Assembly: GCA_016870035.1 (NCBI GenBank)
Contig: VGCJ01000010.1
Location: 1-40,572, forward strand
Direction of reading: 5' to 3'
From: Alphaproteobacteria bacterium
Lineage (GTDB): Bacteria > Pseudomonadota > Alphaproteobacteria > Rhizobiales > Beijerinckiaceae
DNA: 40,572 nucleotides
This document shows, one piece after another, positions 27,444 through 35,226 of this stretch (the stretch's first letter is position 1; each line of letters opens with the position of its first letter). The notes under the pieces were generated by a model. It saw nothing but the letters and a program-made list of their open reading frames with translations. It made no database searches and was not told the DNA's origin. The position numbers and the translations under genes are program-made.

Positions 27444-28235
27444 ATGACAGTGCCACTCGGTTCACATGATCAACAAAAGGAAGAGACCGGCGTTTCACCT
27501 CGCGCGCTTCTTTTGATGATTGCTCTTTACGCCAATTTGATTGTATGGATGCTTGCAGGGCTCATCGTTCTTCTTCTTCCTCGTTCTTTCGTTATCACGT
27601 TAGCGCGCGCGTGGAGTCGTTATTATCTTTGGCTTTGTCGTATCGTCGGCGGCATCAAAGTTGAATTCCGGGGGCTGGAAAACATACCCAAAGGCCCGCT
27701 CTTGATCGCGGCAAAACATCAATCCATTTGGGAGACTTTTGCGCTTCTTAGCCTATTTGACGATCCTTGTTTTATTTTGAAGCGCGAATTGGCTTACATT
27801 CCTCTCTTCGGGTGGTTTCTAGCGAAAATGAGGAATGTACCGATTAATCGTAAGGGGGGTTCCCGCACACTTCTTGAGTTGGTGAAAGCGGCACATCGCG
27901 AAATCCACGCTGATCACGGACGTCAGATTCTGATTTTTCCTGAAGGCACACGTCGTCCGCCCGGCGCGGAACCCGCTTATCGTTTTGGTATTGCACAAAT
28001 CTATTCGGGCCTGAAAGTTCCCTGTTTACTGGTCGCTTTGAATTCAGGTGTATATTGGCCGCGTCGTTCGTTGAAACTGCGAAAAGGAATAATCGTTGTC
28101 GATATTTTGCCGGTAATTGAGCCCGGTATCGAGCAACAAAAGTTCTTTGATTTGATGCAGGAAAGAATTGAAGAAGCGTCTGATCGGCTCTTAGCAGAAG
28201 CGCGTCATGATCTTGGTTTATCAGCAAGAGCGTGA
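27444..28235 (+). CDS. plsC: 1-acyl-sn-glycerol-3-phosphate acyltransferase
   Basis: PlsC acylates lysophosphatidic acid to phosphatidic acid in the inner membrane. The 263-residue protein has an N-terminal hydrophobic segment (about 22-46), the acceptor motif KHQSIWET, NVPINRKGGSR, the substrate motif FPEGTRRPPG and the VPCLLVALNSGVYWPR strand. The first motif is His-X4-Glu instead of the usual His-X4-Asp. Its ATG directly follows the ydcF-like stop and it overlaps nadD by four bases (GTGA). Confidence 0.93.
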   Translation: MTVPLGSHDQQKEETGVSPRALLLMIALYANLIVWMLAGLIVLLLPRSFVITLARAWSRYYLWLCRIVGGIKVEFRGLENIPKGPLLIAAKHQSIWETFALLSLFDDPCFILKRELAYIPLFGWFLAKMRNVPINRKGGSRTLLELVKAAHREIHADHGRQILIFPEGTRRPPGAEPAYRFGIAQIYSGLKVPCLLVALNSGVYWPRRSLKLRKGIIVVDILPVIEPGIEQQKFFDLMQERIEEASDRLLAEARHDLGLSARA

Positions 28236-28858
28236 AAGGTAAGAAAGCGGTGACGGGTCAATCCACTTCGCTTCTGATGCCGCTTCTGCCTCCCCATGGA
28301 CGGCGGCAACGCATCGGCATTTTTGGAGGATCCTTTAATCCGCCTCATGCGGCTCATCGTCTTGTGAGTTTGACGGCTTTGCGTCGCTTAAAACTCGATG
28401 CGGTGTGGTGGATTGTAACACCAGGAAATCCGCTCAAAGACAAAAGAGATTTGCCATCAACCGAAGTGCGGATTGCAGCGGCGCGTCGGATCGCGTCACA
28501 TCCAAAGATTCATGTCATTGCCATCGAAGAGCATCTGAGAAGTTTCTACACCTATGAGTTGCTTGCTTATCTCAAGCAACGGTCATCAATGGCCCGTTTC
28601 GTTTGGATTATGGGCATGGACAATCTTGAAGGCTTTCATCGCTGGGCACGTTGGCAAGAGATCGCGGCAACATTTCCCATTGCAGTTATAGATCGCCCGG
28701 GCTCGACCCACCATGCGCTGCGCGCACCCGCTGCATTGGCATTGGAGCGTTTCCGGCTCTCCGAGTTGAAAGCCTCTGTTCTCACTGATCAGCCCGCCCC
28801 CGCTTTGATGGTTTTACACGGGCCGCGCTCAAGCCTCTCTTCGACCGCATTGCGATAA
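28232..28858 (+). CDS. nadD: Nicotinate-nucleotide adenylyltransferase
   Basis: NadD makes deamido-NAD from nicotinate mononucleotide and ATP in NAD synthesis. The 208-residue protein has IGIFGGSFNPPHAAHRLVSLTAL, where NadD normally has the (H/T)xGH nucleotidyl-transfer motif. Here it reads His-Ala-Ala-His with Ala in place of Gly. Other landmarks are VWWIVTPGNPLKD, FVWIMGMDNLEGFHRW and the C-terminal SSLSSTALR. The start is a GTG overlapping the plsC stop; the first 20 or so residues are not conserved in the family and a later start is possible. Confidence 0.94.
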   Translation: MKGKKAVTGQSTSLLMPLLPPHGRRQRIGIFGGSFNPPHAAHRLVSLTALRRLKLDAVWWIVTPGNPLKDKRDLPSTEVRIAAARRIASHPKIHVIAIEEHLRSFYTYELLAYLKQRSSMARFVWIMGMDNLEGFHRWARWQEIAATFPIAVIDRPGSTHHALRAPAALALERFRLSELKASVLTDQPAPALMVLHGPRSSLSSTALR

Positions 28859-29018
28859 CGTCATTGAATCGTAAGGAATGAAGATTATGTTGAATTTTGT
28901 CGATGCTTCAGGCAGGTTCAATGCGGGTCCTTTGAGGGCCGATAATCATGGGGAATGACCACTGACACAGACCGTCACGTCCGCCGGTACAAGAAAAAGC
29001 TGGTCTGCGTCCGCGAAA

Positions 29019-29375
29019 GTGAACAATCCATCGCAGGGCGCTATGCTTCAAGATGTTCTCGTAACGCTTGAAGACGCTAAAGCCGAAGATACAATTGCAA
29101 TTGATCTTGCTGGCAAAACCTCACTCGCCGATGCCATGATTGTGACCTCTGGACGCTCCAATCGCCATGTCGGCGCGATCGCCGATCAGCTTATTGAGAA
29201 ACTCAAAGCCGAAGGTCACACAGGTATGCGCGTCGAAGGCATGCCGCATTGCGATTGGGTTCTGATCGATGCCGGCGATGTGATTGTACACATTTTCCGG
29301 CCCGAAGTGCGCAGCTTCTACAATCTCGAAAAAATGTGGGGATCGGATCGCCCGGTCGAACGCGCCGTTTCGTGA
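29019..29375 (+). CDS. rsfS: Ribosomal silencing factor RsfS
   Basis: RsfS binds ribosomal protein uL14 and blocks subunit joining when nutrients are scarce. The 118-residue protein has LEDAKAEDTIAIDLAGKTSLADAMIVTSGRSNRHVGAIADQL, then VEGMPHCDWVLIDAGDVIVHIFRPEVRSFYNLEKMWG, diagnostic of the family. The start is unclear: GTG at 29019 or ATG at 29043. An ATG at about 28965 opens a different frame (MTTDTDRHVRR), so a small shift upstream may have shortened the N-terminus. The 160 bases before it hold only a possible 23-codon reading frame with no recognisable product. Confidence 0.95.
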   Translation: MNNPSQGAMLQDVLVTLEDAKAEDTIAIDLAGKTSLADAMIVTSGRSNRHVGAIADQLIEKLKAEGHTGMRVEGMPHCDWVLIDAGDVIVHIFRPEVRSFYNLEKMWGSDRPVERAVS

Positions 29376-29385
29376 CGGTGATGCT

Positions 29386-29865
29386 GTGAAAGTCGAGATC
29401 CTGGCGGTGGGACGCCTGAAAGAGGGTCCCGAGCGTGAGCTGGTCAACCGCTATTTAAACCGCGCGCGTGATCAGGGACGCGGTCTAGCCGTTACCGGTT
29501 TTGACGTGGTTGAATTTGCCGAGAGTCGCGCCACACGCCCGCACGATCGAAAAATCGAAGAAGCGCACATGATCAGGCAGCGCCTCTCTGATTCGGTATT
29601 TGTCGCGCTTGATGCCAAAGGCCAATCCATCGACAGCGAAGCCATGACAAAAAAAATTCAAGTTTTGCGGGATAATGGTTCTCGGTCTCTGTCATTTGTA
29701 ATCGGTGGTGCGGATGGACTTGATCCTGACTTTGTCAAAGAGGCGCAGTCTGTCATCGCTTTTGGTGCCGTGACATTGCCGCATCAATTAGCGCGCATTA
29801 TTCTGGCAGAGCAGCTTTATCGTTCGATGACCTTGATGAGTGGTCATCCTTATCATCGGGCGTGA
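29386..29865 (+). CDS. rlmH: 23S rRNA pseudouridine-1915 N3-methyltransferase RlmH
   Basis: A SPOUT-class methyltransferase that modifies pseudouridine 1915 in helix 69 of 23S rRNA. The 159 residues match the usual length. Landmarks are VEILAVGRLKEGPERELVNRYLNRA, FVALDAKGQSIDSEAM, the knot region LSFVIGGADGLD, and the conserved end LAEQLYRSMTLMSGHPYHRA. I chose the GTG at 29386, which starts exactly where the family does; the frame is open further upstream inside rsfS. Confidence 0.96.
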   Translation: MKVEILAVGRLKEGPERELVNRYLNRARDQGRGLAVTGFDVVEFAESRATRPHDRKIEEAHMIRQRLSDSVFVALDAKGQSIDSEAMTKKIQVLRDNGSRSLSFVIGGADGLDPDFVKEAQSVIAFGAVTLPHQLARIILAEQLYRSMTLMSGHPYHRA

Positions 29866-29883
29866 CAGGATATTTATGTAATT

Positions 29884-31230
29884 ATGCGCGGTTATCGATT
29901 TTGCGTTCAAAGTTTTCAACCCGTTCTGATCGGGTTGATGATGCTTTTGCCATTCACGCCTGGGCATGCGTCTGATTCATCGATTGAAAAAACAACGCGT
30001 CAACTTGAGTTACAAGAAACCGAACAGCTGTTACAAAGCGGATCTGAAGAACGCTCGCGCCTACAAGAGGAAATCGAAACGCTACGAAATGATCGTGCGC
30101 GATTGAATCAAAGATTGATCGAGACAACGGATCGCATCCGCGCAACAGAAATACGCATTCGCTCGGTTGAAGATCGTTTAACCGCTTTAACTGAGTCAGA
30201 AGCCAAAGCGCGCGCATCGCTTGAGACTCGCCAAGCGGTTGCCACTGATATTCTTGCCGCGCTTCAACGTGTGGGGACGATGCCTCCTCCGATTTTGATG
30301 GCTGATCCAAATCATGTGCTTGATACGGTTCGTAGCGCTATTTTGTTGGGTTCGGTTGTACCGGATCTAAAAGCCGAGACGGATAAATTGGCAGCCGATC
30401 TTGCGGCAATTGAGAGAATACGATCTTCCGCGGCGGCCGAGCGCGACGGACTCGCGCGCGACGTGCAAAGTCTTGTGCGTGATCGGCAAGATATTTCTCT
30501 TCTGGTTGAGGCCCGCCAAAAAGAAATCTCAGGCGCGGAAAGCCGCGTTGAAGAATACGCTAAAAAAGCCGAAGCGCTCGCGGCAAAGAGCCAGAGTTTG
30601 AAGGACCTGATCGGTCGTCTCGAGACCGAGGTGCATAGCGTGTCGCGGGCCGCGCGGGATGCAAAATCAGCAGCCGCGAAATCTGAAGAAGAAGCGAAAG
30701 CCGCGAATGATCCCGCCGCGCGGGATGCCCGTAACAAACTCGCCGCCTTAGCCTTTCGTGATCCTGCACGCCAAGCGCCGAAAGTTGGCTTTGGTGAGCT
30801 GAAGGGTCTTTTGTCTGTGCCAGTGAGCGGCACTTTGCTGCGTGGTTTTAATGCACGTGACCCCGTCGGCGGCTTGACCCGCGGCGTGACCTTTGAAGCA
30901 CGGCCGGGGGCTCTTGTCTCCGCGCCCTCCGATGGCTGGGTCGCCTTTGCCGGACCCTTTAGGACCTATGGCCAGCTTTTGATTCTGAATATGGGCGGCG
31001 GCTATTACATCTTGCTTGCAGGCATGGACAGGATCAGCGTAAATCTTGGTCAGTTCGTTCTGGCGGGCGAGCCTGTTGCTGTGATGGGCGATCCGTCAAA
31101 AGATCAGCAGACGCAGGCCGGTGCAATTCCGGCTCAGCCTGTGCTTTATGTTGAATTCCGCAAAGAAGGCACACCGGTTGATCCGACACCCTGGTGGTCC
31201 TTTGCAGCGGTAGGGAAAGGTCGCGGATGA
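29884..31230 (+). CDS. envC: EnvC-like murein hydrolase activator
   Basis: A 448-residue exported protein with a signal peptide (to about residue 30, ending GHASD), a long coiled coil (about 32-290, rich in Arg, Glu, Ala and Gln) and a C-terminal LytM/M23 domain (about 320-440). The zinc ligands of true M23 peptidases are absent: the expected His-X3-Asp and His-X-His positions read GVTFEARPG and LYVEFRK. This is the degenerate form seen in EnvC, which activates amidases instead of cutting peptidoglycan. In the same run as ftsE and ftsX, it is the likely periplasmic partner of FtsEX. It overlaps ctpA. Confidence 0.92.
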   Translation: MRGYRFCVQSFQPVLIGLMMLLPFTPGHASDSSIEKTTRQLELQETEQLLQSGSEERSRLQEEIETLRNDRARLNQRLIETTDRIRATEIRIRSVEDRLTALTESEAKARASLETRQAVATDILAALQRVGTMPPPILMADPNHVLDTVRSAILLGSVVPDLKAETDKLAADLAAIERIRSSAAAERDGLARDVQSLVRDRQDISLLVEARQKEISGAESRVEEYAKKAEALAAKSQSLKDLIGRLETEVHSVSRAARDAKSAAAKSEEEAKAANDPAARDARNKLAALAFRDPARQAPKVGFGELKGLLSVPVSGTLLRGFNARDPVGGLTRGVTFEARPGALVSAPSDGWVAFAGPFRTYGQLLILNMGGGYYILLAGMDRISVNLGQFVLAGEPVAVMGDPSKDQQTQAGAIPAQPVLYVEFRKEGTPVDPTPWWSFAAVGKGRG

Positions 31231-32549
31231 TGCGTAGATTGGCGTATTTGCTCACAGGTGCCGTTTTCGGTGGCGGCCTCGTTGCTTTCACATTGCAAGG
31301 GTTTCCAGTCGGCACGATCAGCGCTGTGGCGGCAAGTTCTGAAACCTATCGCCAGCTAAATTTGTTCGGCGATGTGTTCGAAAAAATCCGCACCGATTAT
31401 GTCGAGAAGCCTGCGGATGCGAAGCTGATTGAATCAGCAATATCCGGCATGTTGTCCGGTCTCGATCCGCATTCTAGCTATATGGATCCGAAGAGCTTCA
31501 AGGATATGCAGGTCCAGACCAAAGGTGAATTTGGTGGCCTTGGCATTGAAGTCACTCAAGAAGACGGTTTTGTAAAAGTCGTCACACCGATTGACGACAC
31601 ACCCGCTTCACGTGCGGGTCTTCTTGCCGGCGATTTCATTTTCGAGATTGACGGTGATTCTGTTCAAGGCCTCACACTCAATCAAGCCGTTGATCGTATG
31701 CGCGGCCCGGTGAACAGCTCTGTGAAATTGCGCATCAGTCGTAAGGGTACTGATTCATTTGAAGTCAGCCTCAAGCGTGAGATTATCAAAATCTCATCAG
31801 TGAAATCGCGCATTGAAAATGATGTGAGCTATATCCGCATCACGCAATTTACCGAGAAGACATCAGAAGGTTTAAAAAACGCGATTGATCAAGCCACGAA
31901 GAATATTCCTGCCGATAAACTCAAAGGCTATGTCGTCGATCTTCGTAATGATCCGGGCGGGTTGCTTGATCAAGCGATTGCGGTTTCCGACGCGTTTCTG
32001 GAACGTGGTGAAATTGTTTCAACGCGTGGACGTAATCCTGATGACGCGCAACGTTATGTCGCCCGCTCGGGAGATTTGACCGGTGGAAAACCCGTTGTGG
32101 TTTTGATCAATGGCGGTTCCGCTTCGGCCTCTGAAATCGTTGCCGGCGCTTTGCAAGATCATAAACGCGCAACCATCATCGGCACGCGCTCCTTCGGTAA
32201 AGGCTCGGTGCAGACCATCATTCCACTGGGACCGAGCGGCGCTCTGCGTTTGACGACGGCGCGTTATTATACTCCGTCGGGTCGTTCGATCCAAGCCAAG
32301 GGTATCGATCCTGACATCCAGGTGCTGCAAGACGTACCTGATGAAATCAAAGGTAAGGATGAGACTAAGGGTGAAGCAGCTCTGAAGGGCCATCTGAAAA
32401 ATGGTGCGAATGAGCAAGGCGGTTCATCGGCCTATGTTCCAACTGATCCCAGGCAGGATAAGCAATTGCAATATGCTCTTGATCTGTTGCGCGGTATCAA
32501 ATCAGGCAGCCTCGCCGAGCCGTCAAAAGATACAACGCCAGCGAATTAA
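31227..32549 (+). CDS. ctpA: Carboxy-terminal processing protease CtpA (S41)
   Basis: A periplasmic serine protease of 440 residues with an N-terminal signal/anchor (LAYLLTGAVFGGGLVAFTL), a PDZ domain (FGGLGIEVTQEDGFVKVVTPIDDTPASRAGLLAGDFI) and the S41 core. The catalytic Ser lies in INGGSASASEIVAGALQD and the Lys in GTRSFGKGSVQTI, with the LRNDPGG motif before them. Relatives trim envelope proteins and peptidoglycan hydrolases. The ATG at 31227 overlaps the envC-like stop, giving a consistent envC-ctpA pair. A strong hairpin follows its stop. Confidence 0.97.
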   Translation: MMRRLAYLLTGAVFGGGLVAFTLQGFPVGTISAVAASSETYRQLNLFGDVFEKIRTDYVEKPADAKLIESAISGMLSGLDPHSSYMDPKSFKDMQVQTKGEFGGLGIEVTQEDGFVKVVTPIDDTPASRAGLLAGDFIFEIDGDSVQGLTLNQAVDRMRGPVNSSVKLRISRKGTDSFEVSLKREIIKISSVKSRIENDVSYIRITQFTEKTSEGLKNAIDQATKNIPADKLKGYVVDLRNDPGGLLDQAIAVSDAFLERGEIVSTRGRNPDDAQRYVARSGDLTGGKPVVVLINGGSASASEIVAGALQDHKRATIIGTRSFGKGSVQTIIPLGPSGALRLTTARYYTPSGRSIQAKGIDPDIQVLQDVPDEIKGKDETKGEAALKGHLKNGANEQGGSSAYVPTDPRQDKQLQYALDLLRGIKSGSLAEPSKDTTPAN

Positions 32550-32558
32550 ACATCAAAA

Positions 32559-32586
32559 GAAGCGAGAACAAAATTGTTCTCGCTTC
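32559..32586. terminator. Strong hairpin after ctpA, probable terminator
   Basis: A perfect 12-bp stem, GAAGCGAGAACA (32559-32570) and TGTTCTCGCTTC (32575-32586), with the four-base loop AAAT starts 10 bases after the ctpA stop. On the + strand it is followed only by CTTAAAATTT, a weak T tract; on the - strand by TTTT. It would separate ctpA from the deacetylase gene, which in relatives is usually transcribed with it. Confidence 0.7.
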
Positions 32587-32673
32587 CTTAAAATTTGAAT
32601 CATAAATTAACGAGAAATTCCCGCTTTTTATCGATCATGATGACTCTCCTTGTCCGTTTAAGCGAGCGTCTCC

Positions 32674-33726
32674 ATGTCGATATCAGAAGCGACGTCTTTG
32701 CCGTCATTAGACCCATCTTCCCCAACGAAAGATCAAAACCCATCGGGATCTTACGGGTCCATCGCCATCGCGATGAGTGTTTTGACTTTGATGACACTCG
32801 GGGCGCTGGGTCTGGCTTGTCATAAAGGCTAGTTTCGCGCGCCACCTTTGCCCAATGTGGTCGTTACGATTGATTGGCCGCAAGAAACGGTCGTCACTAG
32901 CGCGTCACGTCGTCCTTTGTCGCCGCATGGATTGCCACCGGTGCCTGATCCTCGGCTGATTGAGATTATCCCAGAAGGTGTCTTGCCAATCTGCGCCGAT
33001 GATGGCGCAACTCCCTTGAGTATTTATGCGCGACCACTGCGGCCACAAGTGGAGCCTGCTTCATCCGAGCCTCGTGTCGCCATCATTCTTCGCGGGGTAG
33101 GCATTGGACAACTGGCGACACTTGAAGCCATTTTGAGATTGCCGAGCGATATGTCTTTTGCCCTTTCGCCCTATGCGCGTGAGATTGATCGGCAATCGGG
33201 GGAGATTCGCGAAGAAGGGCATGAAGTGTTTCTGGATCTCCCGCTCATTTCCCGCGAACAGATTTTTGAAGATGCCGGACCAAAGGTGCTCGTGCCGGCA
33301 GCGGGTGAAGCCGAAAATCTCACTCGTTTGAAATGGTCGATGGCGCGGGTAGCTGGCTATGCGGGTCTGCTTGCGATCTCCGGTTCGGACGGGTTTATTT
33401 CTCCGGATGTTAAAGACCTCCTCACCCGCCAAGCCGAAACGCGCGGGCTTGGACTGGTGACTCATTCACTGCCTGATAAAACAATGGCCGCATCGCAGAA
33501 TAATCATGCGCGGATCGATATTCTGATCCATCGTGATGTGTCGTCAAATGGGATTGATGAAGCTCTCCAGCGATTGACAGCTGAGGCAAAAAAGAACGGT
33601 TCGGCTTTGGGGGTTGCGGTGATCACACCTCTTGCGATAGAGCGCCTAAAGAAGTGGAGCGAAGGCTTAACTGCGCAAGGGGTTCGTCTTGTACCAGCGA
33701 GCGCGGTGCTGTTGCAGCAAAGGTAG
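32674..33726 (+). pseudogene. Divergent polysaccharide deacetylase (YibQ-like) interrupted by in-frame TAG
   Basis: The frame from the ATG at 32674 encodes a 52-residue N-terminus (polar, Ser/Pro-rich, then the transmembrane segment SIAIAMSVLTLMTLGALGLA), stops at TAG (32830-32832), and continues in the same frame for about 300 residues as the family domain: RVAIILRGVGIGQLATLEAI, MSFALSPYA, EGHEVFLDLPL and a C-terminal [15 protein letters not shown]. This N-terminal anchor followed by the domain is how the family is usually built, so a single base change seems to have split it. Restart at TTG 32848 or GTG 32857 would give a domain without an export signal. The position between ctpA and rppH is the normal one. 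It could be a recent pseudogene, a suppressed stop or a sequence error. Confidence 0.8.
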
Positions 33727-33731
33727 TCGGT

Positions 33732-34235
33732 ATGCGTAATGAGGATCTGCCTTATCGCCGGAATGTCGGCATTATGCTCGTCAATCGGAAAGGTTTGATT
33801 TTTGTCGGCCAACGCCGCGCCGAAGCGGGTCCCGAACATGTTGACGCGAATCACTCATGGCAGATGCCGCAAGGTGGAATTGACAAAGACGAAGAGCCTT
33901 ATCCGGCGGCACTGCGCGAACTTGCCGAAGAGACGGGTGTGACGAGCGTATCTCTGATCGCCGAAGCACCGCAGTGGTTGACTTATGACCTACCGCCCGA
34001 TGTCGCGAAATCGGCATGGAAAGGCAAATATCGCGGTCAAACGCAAAAATGGTTTGCTTTCCGTTTTGAAGGGCAAGATAGCGAGATCAATATTCTTGCG
34101 CCACCGGGTGGTCACAAGCCGGAATTTGAAAATTGGCGATGGGCTGCGCTTGAAACATTACCCTCGCTTGTAATTCCGTTTAAAAAAGCTGTTTATGAAG
34201 ATGTAGTGGCATTGTTCCGCTCACTGATCAGATGA
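33732..34235 (+). CDS. rppH: RNA pyrophosphohydrolase RppH
   Basis: A Nudix enzyme of 167 residues that removes pyrophosphate from the 5' end of mRNA and so starts its decay. It begins [24 protein letters not shown] and has the Nudix box [22 protein letters not shown], then LTYDLPPDV and [17 protein letters not shown], both typical of RppH. I chose the ATG at 33732, just after the deacetylase stop; the frame is open upstream within that gene. Its last 43 bases overlap the 3' end of the convergent DMT permease. Confidence 0.96.
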   Translation: MRNEDLPYRRNVGIMLVNRKGLIFVGQRRAEAGPEHVDANHSWQMPQGGIDKDEEPYPAALRELAEETGVTSVSLIAEAPQWLTYDLPPDVAKSAWKGKYRGQTQKWFAFRFEGQDSEINILAPPGGHKPEFENWRWAALETLPSLVIPFKKAVYEDVVALFRSLIR

Positions 34236-35131
34236 GCGGATTTCTTTTTAATGTTTACGATAACAAGTCCAACACCGATCAATCCCATACCGAGAAGATC
34301 GGTGAGGGATAGGATTTCACCAAGTACGAATATTCCAAGCACCAAAGCACTTGGTGGTATCAACAACGTGACAAGTGAAACGGCAACCGCTCCCGAATTA
34401 TTGAGCACACGGAAATACATGAGATAACCAATCGCCGTGCAGAGAATGCCAAGCGCGGCAATGCTCAGGATCGCGCCTTCTGTTGGAAAGCCAATCGTCC
34501 AAGGCTTATCAATTATAAACGAGATTGGAAGCAAGACGAGAGATGCTGATGCCGTTTGACCAAAGGCAATCTGAATCGGTTGCAATTTCATACGCGTGAA
34601 ACGACGTCCAAAAATGCTTGCTGATGCATAGGATAAAGTTGCCGCGAGACAGGCTAACTCGCCCCAAATATTGACATCCGAATTAAAAAGAAAACTCGGG
34701 CCGATCAGCACAATCACACCACAGACACCTAAGGCCACGCCGATCAGTCGGTTAGCCGTGAAACGTTCGTCTGTTATTGCAAAATGCGCGATGATGATCG
34801 CGAAGAGCGGTGTCATCGCATTGATGATTGACGCAAGACCCGCATCAATCTTGCTCGTGCCATAGACGATGAGGCTCATCGGAATGACATTATTGATGAT
34901 GCCCATGCCAAGAAATGCACGCCAAACGCCCACGCTTTTTGGAAATTCAGTGCGCATGACAAGAATAATGAGTGCAAGCGCAAAAGCGCCAAGCGCCACA
35001 CGCGCAAAGACAATTGTGAAAACCGGTACCGAGGCAACCGCGACCTTCATGAAAAGATAGGAGCCACCCCAGATGATCGAAAGACCGATAAGCAGCGTCC
35101 ATTCAAGCGGGCCGATTGAGGTTTTTTGCAT
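34193..35131 (-). CDS. DMT-superfamily (EamA) permease
   Basis: A 312-residue transporter with two EamA repeats and about ten transmembrane helices. The first repeat starts [20 protein letters not shown] and contains [16 protein letters not shown]; the second starts [23 protein letters not shown] and ends with [19 protein letters not shown]. This copy is intact, in contrast to the decayed DMT gene at 11173-12209, and shows what the missing N-terminus there should look like. The substrate is unknown. The hydrophilic tail after residue 295 lies within the rppH overlap. Confidence 0.93.
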   Translation of the reverse strand: MQKTSIGPLEWTLLIGLSIIWGGSYLFMKVAVASVPVFTIVFARVALGAFALALIILVMRTEFPKSVGVWRAFLGMGIINNVIPMSLIVYGTSKIDAGLASIINAMTPLFAIIIAHFAITDERFTANRLIGVALGVCGVIVLIGPSFLFNSDVNIWGELACLAATLSYASASIFGRRFTRMKLQPIQIAFGQTASASLVLLPISFIIDKPWTIGFPTEGAILSIAALGILCTAIGYLMYFRVLNNSGAVAVSLVTLLIPPSALVLGIFVLGEILSLTDLLGMGLIGVGLVIVNIKKKSAHLISERNNATTSS

Positions 35132-35226
35132 GGGGCTTCTAAAGGTCGGTCCATAAGATGGACCGCGTCCTTCTATCAGCCTTTATGGATAAAGACCACT
35201 CGAAACCGATGATGTCTGCTTTGCTG

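Noticed and set aside
32595-32825. A 76-codon frame before the deacetylase
   Set aside because: It lies in another frame over the N-terminal anchor of the deacetylase; the anchor frame has the expected transmembrane helix and joins the family domain.
12114-32832. Full reassignment of TAG to an amino acid
   Set aside because: hemY, acsA, ftsE and the deacetylase all end in TAG at the expected C-terminus, so TAG works as a stop in this genome.
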